From: Halalkalicoccus sp. CG83
GTDB taxonomy: Archaea > Halobacteriota > Halobacteria > Halobacteriales > Halalkalicoccaceae
Length of the DNA stretch: 64,000 nt
NCBI RefSeq assembly: GCF_037081715.1
Contig: NZ_JAZDDH010000001.1
Coordinates: forward strand, 496,001-560,000
Direction: 5' to 3'
A program made the translations under genes and the position numbers. This document shows, piece by piece, positions 45,282 through 52,736 of this stretch (its first letter is position 1; every line of letters begins with the position of its first letter). The notes beneath the pieces are model-generated. The model was not told where the DNA came from. It ran no database searches and saw nothing but the letters and a program-made list of their open reading frames with translations.

Positions 45282-45301
45282 GGGCGGCACGTGTGCCGCC
45301 C
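45282..45301. repeat. 9-bp inverted repeat hairpin
   Basis: GGGCGGCAC-GT-GTGCCGCCC, two arms of 9 bp with a 2-bp spacer, 33 bp after the 24-bp palindrome. Together these give two stable hairpins between the SWIM-like gene and the disrupted DUF4260 gene. Confidence 0.55.
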
Positions 45302-45348
45302 GCCCTCGCGCCGGCCACCGATTCCCAAGTCCGGCCAACTGGCGCACA

Positions 45349-45745
45349 TCACTCGGACTCGCCGAGAAACGACGTCGGAGTGGGCTGGGTCGACAGGTGG
45401 GCGTCCCTAAAACCCAGACCCGAATTTGAGCCCGTAGCCGAACGCCCGGTCGGCCCCCATGTGGCCGATCCAGATGAGGACGACGAGCAGGGGGAGCCGA
45501 CTCCCGGCCCGGAGTCCCGCGGAACCAAGGGCGAGCGGGAGCACGTAGGTGTGGACGACGTTGTACGTCGGGCTCCCGACGTGGGGGCCAGTGAGATCCC
45601 TCCGCATCGAGAGCTCCGGCGCCAACGTCAGAACGGCCAGGACAGAGCGGTCCGTCGACTGCGACGTAGTCGCCCACGCGGACACGGACACGAATACGGC
45701 GACGCCCTCGAACCGAGGAAGCGACGCGGTTCCATACCCGCGCAT
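45349..45745 (-). pseudogene. DUF4260-type membrane protein gene with frameshift near its 3' end
   Basis: The minus-strand frame from ATG 45745 carries DUF4260 blocks: GSPTYNVVHTYVLPLALGSA and LIWIGHMGADRAFGYGLKFG. It stops early at 45407-45409 after FGSGF. If one T of the run of four (plus-strand AAAA at 45409-45412) is skipped, the frame continues as GFRDAHLSTQPTPTSF to a stop at 45349. GFRDAHL is how this family usually ends. The first half has also lost some hydrophobic character (AWATTSQSTDRS). Likely a decaying gene, or a base-call error at the homopolymer. Confidence 0.6.
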
Positions 45746-45812
45746 CGATCGCCGGACCCAAATCAGCGCCGAACTCGGTAAGGGTGAAGCGTCCGCGTCC
45801 CCTGCCCCCGAT

Positions 45813-46601
45813 ATGAACCCGCGGCTCGCACGGATCGCACTGTTCCCGGTCAAGTCGCTGGACGCCCACGAACCCGAACGCTCGAGGATCACCACCGCCG
45901 GCCCGCTCGAGGGCGACCGGCGCTACGCGATCGTCGACGGCGAGGGCGAGTACGTGAACGGAAAGCGCACCGCCGCGGTCCACCGACTGCGTGCGGCGTA
46001 CGACGGACCCGAACGGGTTGCGCTCTCCGAGCACGGGAGCGACGCCTCGCGCGAGTTCGCGCTCGAGGAGGACCGCGAGGGACTCGAGGGCTGGCTCTCC
46101 GGGTACTTCGGCTACCCCGTCGAGGTGGTCCGCGATGAGATCGGCATGCCGGACCGCACTACCCTTTCCGGGCCGACGGTGATCAGCACCGCGACGATCG
46201 AGGAGGTGGCGTCCTGGTTCGACCTCGCACCCGAGAACGTCCGGCGGCGCTTCCGTGCGAACCTCGAGATCGGGGGCGTGCCCGCCTTCTGGGAGGACCG
46301 GCTGTTCTCGGATCGCGGCCGGGTCGTCGAGTTCTCGGTCGGCGACGTCCGGCTCTCGGGGGTGAGTCCCTGTCAGCGCTGTATCGTCCCCGCGCGCGAT
46401 CCCGACACGGGCGAGGAACTCGCCGATTTCCGTGAGCGGTTCATAGCGAGGCGCCGCGAGACGCTTCCCGAGTGGACCGAGAGCGATCGGTTCGATCACC
46501 CGTTCCGGTTGATGGTGAACACGCGGGTTTCGGAGTCCGGATGGATCGAGGTGGGAGATCCGGTCGAGATCCGCGGCGAGCGGACGAAGGGTGATCGGTA
46601 G
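45813..46601 (+). CDS. MOSC domain protein
   Basis: A 262-residue protein with MOSC N-terminal (ARIALFPVKSLDAHEPERSR) and MOSC (about residues 110-255) domains. The key Cys is in LSGVSPCQRCIVPARDPDTG. Related proteins (mARC, YcbX) carry molybdenum cofactor and reduce N-hydroxylated compounds; others bind sulfur species. ATG 45813 fits the family start. No reductase partner adjoins. Confidence 0.9.
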   Translation: MNPRLARIALFPVKSLDAHEPERSRITTAGPLEGDRRYAIVDGEGEYVNGKRTAAVHRLRAAYDGPERVALSEHGSDASREFALEEDREGLEGWLSGYFGYPVEVVRDEIGMPDRTTLSGPTVISTATIEEVASWFDLAPENVRRRFRANLEIGGVPAFWEDRLFSDRGRVVEFSVGDVRLSGVSPCQRCIVPARDPDTGEELADFRERFIARRRETLPEWTESDRFDHPFRLMVNTRVSESGWIEVGDPVEIRGERTKGDR

Positions 46602-46860
46602 CCGAGCGGGGACGATTCACCCGATGTCGGCCCGATCGGGCGCTCGTTTCCACGGACCACCCTCCGTAGCCGAGGACGGGTGCGTTCGCGACCGCGACGA
46701 CCCGGGTGAACGTCCTGCTCATCGCTCCCTCGAGTCGGGACCGAAGAAGAAACGTCGTGGGAGCGACGGATCGTCGGTGAGCCAGGGAGCAAGCAACGAT
46801 GCCCCGGCGCGACCGAAGCGAGGACCAACGCGACGAACGGCAACCCCGCGACCGGGCCGG

Positions 46861-47529
46861 TTACCGCTCGGCGCAGATCCCGACGAAGTTGCGCAGGATC
46901 TGGAGGCCCGTTTCGCCCGACTTCTCGGGGTGGAACTGCGTGCCGAAGACCGTTCCCGACTCGTCCGCGACGATCGCGGGGAACTCCACCTCGTAGTCGG
47001 CCGTGGCCACCACGCTCTCGTCGTCCTCCGGTTCGGCGTAGTAGGAGTGGACGAAGTAGGCGTACTCGCCGTCGATCCCCTCCACGAGCGGGTGGTCGCG
47101 CTCGACCGAGAGCTCGTTCCAGCCCATGTGGGGGACCTTCTGCCCCTGGGAGAAGCGGACGTTCCGACCGGGGATGAGGTCCAGTCCGGTCACGTCGCCC
47201 TCGCCGGCGTGTTCGGCCTCCTCGCTCTCGGTCAGCAGCATCTGCATGCCGAGGCAGATGCCGAAGACGGGCTGGCCGCGTTCGGCGGCCTCCAGCAGCG
47301 GCTCGCGATACGGACCGGCGTTCTCGATGCCCTCGCGGAACGCCCCCACGCCGGGGAGGACGATCCCGTCGGCCTCGGGGAAGTCGTCCGGATCCTCCGT
47401 GATCTCCACCGCGGCGCCGGCGCGCTCGAGCCCCCGCGTTGCGCTGCGGAGGTTCCCCAGCCCGTAGTCGACGACGACGACGTCGGCGAGCGTCGATGGA
47501 GCGTCCGCCGCCCGGGTGTTCATGCTCAT
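46861..47529 (-). CDS. hisH: Imidazole glycerol phosphate synthase subunit HisH
   Basis: The glutamine amidotransferase subunit of IGP synthase (222 residues), giving ammonia to HisF. It begins with VVVDYGLGNLRSATRGLERA after a short tail. Class I amidotransferase triad: the Cys in VFGICLGMQMLLTESEEAE, and His and Glu in FGTQFHPEKSGETGLQI. A second ATG 6 bp downstream could be the real start. HisF is not in the window. 46602-46860 holds no convincing gene. Confidence 0.96.
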   Translation of the reverse strand: MSMNTRAADAPSTLADVVVVDYGLGNLRSATRGLERAGAAVEITEDPDDFPEADGIVLPGVGAFREGIENAGPYREPLLEAAERGQPVFGICLGMQMLLTESEEAEHAGEGDVTGLDLIPGRNVRFSQGQKVPHMGWNELSVERDHPLVEGIDGEYAYFVHSYYAEPEDDESVVATADYEVEFPAIVADESGTVFGTQFHPEKSGETGLQILRNFVGICAER

Positions 47530-47763
47530 ACGTTCACGGAGACGGCCAGCGGGGAAGTTCGTTTCGCTGGTGAGTTCTCTTCACGCCGGTCCGGAGCGAA
47601 CTCGCCGTTCACGCTCGTCCCGGTCGTCCTCCCGAACCGTCTGAACCGACGTCGAGGTGGTCGGAGCGGCCTCCGCTCCGTTCGAGGCCGCTTCTCGCCT
47701 TCGTCCGGCGAGCGTCCGGCGAGCCACGCACTCGCCGCGGTCGTCGGCGGATCCCCGGCCCGT

Positions 47764-48147
47764 TCAGCGGATCGAACCGGCTCGGAGACCGTAGACGAAC
47801 CCTCCGAGAACCGACGCGAAGACGGCGCAGCCGACCCCGTAGACGAGGATCACCGCCAGAAACGGGTTGAGGCCCCACGCCAACAGCGCGGGGTCGCCCG
47901 CCGCGAGCGCGAGTCGAACGCCCGTCCCGAGTCCGAACACGACGGCGAAGACGACTCCGGTGATCCCCCCGGCGCCAGCGCCGTGAAACAGCGCCGCCGC
48001 GAGGTCCGGACTCGCCCTTCCGACGACCACACCCGCCGTCCCGCCGCCCAGGATCCATCCGTCCGGGCCGAACGCCGACGCTGCTGCGATGCCGACCGCC
48101 GAACCGACGAGCACTCCGATAGTCAGGTTTCGACCTCCCTCGTTCAT
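47764..48147 (-). CDS. Hypothetical glycine-rich membrane protein, 127 aa
   Basis: MNEGGRNLTIGVLVGSAVGI is the start of a protein with about four Gly/Ala-rich helices and a final VYGLRAGSIR. The ATG at 48147 is chosen because upstream codons are strongly basic and not protein-like. I know no function. It lies 234 bp upstream of hisH on the same strand with nothing in between. Confidence 0.7.
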   Translation of the reverse strand: MNEGGRNLTIGVLVGSAVGIAAASAFGPDGWILGGGTAGVVVGRASPDLAAALFHGAGAGGITGVVFAVVFGLGTGVRLALAAGDPALLAWGLNPFLAVILVYGVGCAVFASVLGGFVYGLRAGSIR

Positions 48148-48306
48148 CTGCCGCCTCCCATTTCGCCTCCGTCGCACGTGGTCCTCCTCCCGGCATAGCT
48201 CCTCTGGGGGACCGGCGGCCCGATCACGACGGATCCGTACGCGATCCCGCGGCCGCCGTTCCCCGCACGTGGCGGATCCGATCCCCACGTCGCGGACGAC
48301 GGGGCG

Positions 48307-48912
48307 CTAGAACGAACCCAGCCGCGACTGGCCGCTCTCGCCGTCGCCCGCGCCGATCAGCGAGGCGACCTGCTCGACGGTCGCGTCGAACGTCTCCTCC
48401 TGGCTGCGGTCATAGAGCATCGCCGCGGGGTGGACCGAGATCAACACCCGCCGACTCGCCCCGCCGAGGCGACAGTCCTCGACGGTGCCGGCCTCCTTCG
48501 TGACGGCCACGTCGCGCCCGAGGAGATGTTCGCTTGGCACCTTGCCGACGGTCATTATCAGTTCGGGATCGACGAGTTCGATCTCGCGCTCGAGATAGCC
48601 TCGGCAGTTCTCGAGTTCCTCCTTCGTGGGGTCGCGGTTCCCGGGCGGGCGACAGCGCACACAGTTGGTGATCCGGACCGCCTCGCGGTCGATGCCGTGA
48701 TCGCGCAGCTTCTCGTCGAGTTCGGCGCCGCTCCGGCCGACGAACGGCTCGCCCTCGCGGTCCTCGGATTCGCCGGGGCCCTCGCCGACGATCAGTAGCT
48801 CCGCGTCCTCCGGGCCGGTCCCGTTGACGATCCGCGTCCGCCCCTCCACGAGCTCGGGACAGCGCGTACACTCCGTCACGACGGGGCCGTCCATGTTCTC
48901 CTGGTCCTCCAT
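48307..48912 (-). CDS. udg: Type-4 uracil-DNA glycosylase
   Basis: A 201-residue iron-sulfur UDG that removes uracil arising from cytosine deamination. Active-site loop: LLIVGEGPGESEDREGEPF, then VGRSGAELDEKLRDHG. Cluster cysteines: ECTRCPELVEGR, the pair region NCVRCRPPGNRDPTKEELEN and CRGYL. The end block LISVHPAAMLYDRS carries the catalytic-loop His. Start at ATG 48912. It follows the DUF99 gene by 37 bp on the same strand, and that gene follows a DUF5786-like gene by 16 bp. Confidence 0.95.
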   Translation of the reverse strand: MEDQENMDGPVVTECTRCPELVEGRTRIVNGTGPEDAELLIVGEGPGESEDREGEPFVGRSGAELDEKLRDHGIDREAVRITNCVRCRPPGNRDPTKEELENCRGYLEREIELVDPELIMTVGKVPSEHLLGRDVAVTKEAGTVEDCRLGGASRRVLISVHPAAMLYDRSQEETFDATVEQVASLIGAGDGESGQSRLGSF

Positions 48913-48949
48913 ACGTCCCCTTCGATCACGGGGTAGAAATTCCCTTGGC

Positions 48950-49510
48950 CTATCGGTGGGCATCCGCGGCCCGGGCGGCGATCCGCGCCACCCGGAGCGG
49001 CTCGGGTCGGCCCCCCTCCGGCGTGAACGCCGAGAGCAGTTCGCGGGCCCCTGGGCCGTCCAACCCGAGCGCGCGCCAGTAGAGGTCGTGGCCGTTCACC
49101 TCCGTTCGGCGTCGCGTGGGCTGGCGCTCGTAGGTCGCCAGTCGGCGCTCGAGCGCCTCGCCCGAGAACTCGCGGCGGAGCGCGTCCTCCAGCCCGGCGC
49201 TCGCCTCGAAGCTCACCGAACAGACCGGGCGTGAGACGTGTTCGTGGATCCGATGGAGGTCGAGGAGGTTGTACCAGGCGGGCGCGATACCCGCCACTAG
49301 TACGTAGCGGACGTCCTCGCGATCGAGTGCGGAGAACAGCTCACAGACGGCGTCGGTCGCGTCGCGCCCGCCGACGGTGCAGGAGCCGAACGCCAGCCCG
49401 TCGAGTGCGCGATCGGCTCGGACGACCGCGCCCGCGAGCGTGCTCGCTGATCCGCCGTCGTCGTTCCGGTAGGACTCGGCGATCCCGAGCGCCCGGGCCC
49501 CGGGCTTCAT
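48950..49510 (-). CDS. DUF99 (UPF0215) family protein, possible endonuclease dU
   Basis: A 186-residue protein of the DUF99 type: start MKPGARALGIAESYRNDDGG, middle VVRADRALDGLAFGSCTVGG followed by RDATDAVCELFSALDREDVR, then YVLVAGIAPAWYNLLDLHRI. From memory, databases describe this family as endonuclease dU, which would cut DNA at deoxyuridine; treat that as recalled, not proven here. Directly upstream of the uracil-DNA glycosylase on one strand, so a joint uracil-repair unit is a reasonable inference. Confidence 0.85.
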   Translation of the reverse strand: MKPGARALGIAESYRNDDGGSASTLAGAVVRADRALDGLAFGSCTVGGRDATDAVCELFSALDREDVRYVLVAGIAPAWYNLLDLHRIHEHVSRPVCSVSFEASAGLEDALRREFSGEALERRLATYERQPTRRRTEVNGHDLYWRALGLDGPGARELLSAFTPEGGRPEPLRVARIAARAADAHR

Positions 49511-49526
49511 CCGTTCGTCGGGCCGC

Positions 49527-49709
49527 CTACTCCTCCTCTTCTTTGATCTCTTCGAGCTTGGAGAGCAACTCGTCGTTCGAGGCCCCGTTCTCGAACGTCA
49601 TCGCACCGTCGTGGGTGTTCTCGTTAGTCTCGACGCCGTCCTCGTCCTCGAAGTCGGTGTCGTAGTCCTGATTCTCCTGTTCGGATTCGTCGTAGCTCCC
49701 AAAGCCCAT
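49527..49709 (-). CDS. Small acidic protein (DUF5786-like), 60 aa
   Basis: MGFGSYDESEQENQDYDTDF begins a very acidic 60-residue protein ending KLEEIKEEEE, with a probable helix at the end. It resembles a haloarchaeal family I recall as DUF5786; function unknown. It stops 16 bp before DUF99, then comes udg, so three genes probably form one operon. Upstream the minus strand reads GTCTATAATGATTCGT, giving a TATA-like element close to the start. Confidence 0.8.
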   Translation of the reverse strand: MGFGSYDESEQENQDYDTDFEDEDGVETNENTHDGAMTFENGASNDELLSKLEEIKEEEE

Positions 49710-49766
49710 ACGAATCATTATAGACGGGACAGACACTAAAAGTCCACGGCCGGTGTCGAAGTCTTG

Positions 49767-50402
49767 ATGACGGAGGACACCCAGAGGTGGGCCATGACGG
49801 TCCACGGCCTCACGTCCGACGCCGAGACGTTCACCTGTAACGTCTTTCTCGCCACCGGCGAGACTACCACGCTCGTCGACGCCGGGGCGATGCCGGGTAT
49901 CGAGGAGCGGGTCGCGGAGCACACGGAGGAGCTCGATCGGGTCGTCCTCACCCACCAGCACGGCGATCACGTCGAGGAGCTAGACGGCGTCCTCGACGCG
50001 TTCGACGCCGATCTCTACGCCTACGCCGAACACCCCCGGCGGACGCACGCGCTTTCGGACGGCGACGTGCTGGCGATCGGCGACGAGGAGTTCGAGGCGG
50101 TCTACTCGCCCGGTCACGCCGCCGATCACCTCGCGTTCGTCGGCGAGACGACGATCTACAGCGGCGACGTCGTCGTCCACGACGACGGGGCGTTCGACTA
50201 CGGCAGCTTCGGCCGAACGGACATGCCCGGCCAGTCGCGCGAGCGGCTGATCGAGAGCATCGCGACGATTCTCGAGCGACTCCCCGACGGCGTCGAGCAC
50301 ATGTACCCCGGCCACGGCGACGAGTTCCACGGTGACGTCCGCGACGTGATCGAGACTGCCCTCGACCGCGCCGAACGGCGCGAACCGAAGTACCCCGAGT
50401 AG
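49767..50402 (+). CDS. MBL-fold metallohydrolase
   Basis: A 211-residue metallo-beta-lactamase-fold protein: MTEDTQRWAMTVHGLTSDAE start; zinc motif LTHQHGDHVEELDGVLDAFD; later His in SPGHAADHLAFVGE, Asp in IYSGDVVVHDDG and last His in MYPGHGDEF. Glyoxalase-II-like in layout, substrate open. ATG 49767 is preferred over the TTG just before it. Confidence 0.87.
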   Translation: MTEDTQRWAMTVHGLTSDAETFTCNVFLATGETTTLVDAGAMPGIEERVAEHTEELDRVVLTHQHGDHVEELDGVLDAFDADLYAYAEHPRRTHALSDGDVLAIGDEEFEAVYSPGHAADHLAFVGETTIYSGDVVVHDDGAFDYGSFGRTDMPGQSRERLIESIATILERLPDGVEHMYPGHGDEFHGDVRDVIETALDRAERREPKYPE

Positions 50403-50403
50403 G

Positions 50404-51525
50404 TCACCGAAGCTCGTCCCACGTCGCGTTCACGACGTCGACGATCCGATCGACCGTCCCGTCGTCCAGTCCAGCGTGGACGGGCAGGTTGAGCACGCGA
50501 TCCGCGGTCCGATCCGCCACCGGACACTCCCCCGGCGCGGAGACCGTGTAGGAGTAGGACTTCGAACAGCCGATTCCACGCCGCTGGAGCGCACGGTAGA
50601 GCGGATCGCGCCGCGACGCCGGGACGCGCAGGCTGTAGCGGAAGTAGCCGTGTCCCGGAACCGACGGCGGCCGCTCGAGCCCCTCGACCAGCCCCTCGTC
50701 GTAGCGCGAGGCGTGACGTCGACGGGCCGCTACCCGGTCTGCGAGGCGCTCGTACTGTCCCGCGAGCAGCGACCGTTCGCGTTCGGAGAACGACTGGGGG
50801 GTGACGTCGGTCACCCGGCCCGCGCTGGTCCGGAAGTACGGATCGAGCAGCCGGTTCCGAAGGGGGTGATACAGCTGCCCGGGGATCGAATCGAGGACGC
50901 GGCTCAGCGCCAGGACGCCGCCCAGCTTCGCCGGGGAGAGCCGATCACACACCCGTTTGCGTGGGGCCGTCGAGCCCGCCGGCAGCAACAACAGCCCGCC
51001 CTTGTAACTCGTTACCTCCTTCGTGAACCGGAAGCTGAACAGACAGTAGTCGCTGAACCGTCCGACCTGCTCGCTCGTGTAGGTCGTCCCGAGCGCGTGG
51101 GCCGCGTCCTCGACGACCAGTAGGTCGTGCTCGGCGGCGAACGCCGCGACCGCCCGCATGTCGATGGGTTCCCCCCACAGGTGGGTGGGGACGATCGCCG
51201 CCGTCCGGTCGGTCACCCGGCCGCGGGCGTCCTCTAGGTCCAGGTTGTAGCTGTCGGGTTCGACGTCGACGGGGACGGGTCGGGCCACCATTCCCACCGC
51301 TCGTTTGACCGATAGATCCGTGAACGACGGAATCAGGACCTCGTCGGCCTGCTCGAGCCCCGCGTCCCGGAGGGCGTACCACAGCGCCGCCCGCCCCGAC
51401 GGTAGCGCGACGGCACGATCGAACGCCGTCTGCCGGAGGAGCGCGTCGGGAAACCGTTCGGCGTCGCCGTCGGGGCGGACGATTCCGTTCGATTCGAGTG
51501 CGATGTACTCCGTGACTGCGATCAT
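50404..51525 (-). CDS. DegT/DnrJ/EryC1/StrS family PLP-dependent aminotransferase
   Basis: A 373-residue enzyme of the sugar aminotransferase family. ATG 51525 starts MIAVTEYIALESNGIVRPDG. Family blocks: AVALPSGRAALWYALRDAGL, VEDAAHALGTTY, and the PLP lysine region FSFRFTKEVTSYKGGLLLLP, where SYKGG replaces the usual GEGG. The end NLPVHAGLDD fits the family. Such enzymes put amino groups on nucleotide sugars, but no sugar-nucleotide genes lie nearby. Stop overlaps closely with the MBL gene (1 bp between). Confidence 0.88.
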   Translation of the reverse strand: MIAVTEYIALESNGIVRPDGDAERFPDALLRQTAFDRAVALPSGRAALWYALRDAGLEQADEVLIPSFTDLSVKRAVGMVARPVPVDVEPDSYNLDLEDARGRVTDRTAAIVPTHLWGEPIDMRAVAAFAAEHDLLVVEDAAHALGTTYTSEQVGRFSDYCLFSFRFTKEVTSYKGGLLLLPAGSTAPRKRVCDRLSPAKLGGVLALSRVLDSIPGQLYHPLRNRLLDPYFRTSAGRVTDVTPQSFSERERSLLAGQYERLADRVAARRRHASRYDEGLVEGLERPPSVPGHGYFRYSLRVPASRRDPLYRALQRRGIGCSKSYSYTVSAPGECPVADRTADRVLNLPVHAGLDDGTVDRIVDVVNATWDELR

Positions 51526-51709
51526 CGTCGAGTTCTCCTCATACTGTCTCTCTGGTGTCAGATTACCGGACACGGTTAACACACATAATTCTGTTGACTC
51601 CTTTGAGCGGTGTCGTGTCGTCCGTTCAACGGGAGTTCGATCGACGTCGGACCGGCGGCGCCGATCGATTGCGGGTGGACTTATCGGGCTCGCCCTCGAA
51701 CCCTCTCGT

Positions 51710-52471
51710 ATGGAGATCAACGAGGCCAGTGCCGACGACGGCGAGGAGATCCGAGACATCGCGGACCGCTCGATGGCGGCGTCCTACGCTGTCAGTCCGG
51801 ACACGATCGAGCTGATCCTCGAGGAGCGTTTCAACGAGGACAGGATCTCGCAGCTGGTCGATTCCGAGGAGGCGATGTTGCTCGTCGCCGAGGACGAGGG
51901 GCACGTCGCCGGGTTCCTCGAGGCCGAACGCGACGGCGATACGGCGACGATCACGTGGCTCCACGTCGCCCCCGAGTTCCGAGGGATGGGCGCGGGGACC
52001 GGACTGTTCGAGGCCGCGGTCGATCGGCTCCACGAGGGGGGTGCTGAGACCGTCGTGGCGCGCGATCTCAGCGATAACGCCGAGGGCGAGGGCTTCTTCG
52101 AGAAGTTCGGCTTCGAGGAGGCCCGCCAGGACCGCATCGAGATCGGCGGCGAGGAGCACGTCGTCGAAGTGCACGCGGAGACCGAGGCGGAGGCGGAGGA
52201 CGAGGGCGAGGACGAGACCGACAGTCCGGCCCAGGAGACGGTCACCACGGAGGACGGTGAGACGGTGTACGTCGACCGCGACGAGGAGCTCGCCGGCGAG
52301 TCGGGCCCCTTCTTCGTCGCCTACACCGACGAGGACTACGAGGAGCAATACAGCTTCTACTGTGGCAACTGCGAGTCGCTGGTCGAGGCGGTCGACAGCA
52401 TGGAACGCGTCGAGTGTGGCACCTGCGGGAACCTGAACAAGCCCCAGGAGTGGGACGGCGGCTACCTATAG
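51710..52471 (+). CDS. GNAT acetyltransferase fused to a C-terminal zinc-ribbon-like (DUF5816) domain
   Basis: A 253-residue protein. Residues 1-150 form a GNAT domain (LHVAPEFRGMGAGTGLFEAA and FFEKFGFEEARQDRIEIGGE). An acidic linker of about 30 residues follows (ETEAEAEDEGEDETDS). The end carries FYCGNCESL and VECGTCGNLNKPQEWDGG, four cysteines as in a zinc ribbon; I recall this part as DUF5816. Substrate unknown. ATG at 51710. Confidence 0.88.
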   Translation: MEINEASADDGEEIRDIADRSMAASYAVSPDTIELILEERFNEDRISQLVDSEEAMLLVAEDEGHVAGFLEAERDGDTATITWLHVAPEFRGMGAGTGLFEAAVDRLHEGGAETVVARDLSDNAEGEGFFEKFGFEEARQDRIEIGGEEHVVEVHAETEAEAEDEGEDETDSPAQETVTTEDGETVYVDRDEELAGESGPFFVAYTDEDYEEQYSFYCGNCESLVEAVDSMERVECGTCGNLNKPQEWDGGYL

Positions 52472-52552
52472 TCGCGGCTCGGATTCCAGTGACGAGAATC
52501 GAGAGCTGAGAAGCACCGTCACGACCGCCGATCCCGCCGTTCGGTCGTTCGA

Positions 52553-52702
52553 TCAGACGCTGCGGCGTTCCTTGGCCTTCGGACGGAGCTTCCCGTAGCC
52601 GCACTTACGACAGCGGTCCGCCTTCTGTGGGTTTCGCGCGTTGCACTTCATGCAGATCTGCTTGTGGAGCGTCCGCCGTTCCGCGGTATCGAACGATGCC
52701 AT
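52553..52702 (-). CDS. rpl40e: 50S ribosomal protein L40e
   Basis: A 49-residue zinc ribosomal protein, too short for many gene finders. Starts [20 protein letters not shown] and holds the four cysteines CMKC and CRKC in the pattern [20 protein letters not shown]. Same as the L40e part of eukaryotic ubiquitin-L40 fusions. Position and length match archaeal L40e. Confidence 0.95.
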   Translation of the reverse strand: MASFDTAERRTLHKQICMKCNARNPQKADRCRKCGYGKLRPKAKERRSV

Positions 52703-52736
52703 ACTCCCGGTTGCGTAGCGGCGCATTTAACGCTTC

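Noticed and set aside
46602-46860. Minus-strand frames between the MOSC gene and hisH
   Set aside because: Low-complexity and basic; no start signal or homology-like blocks.
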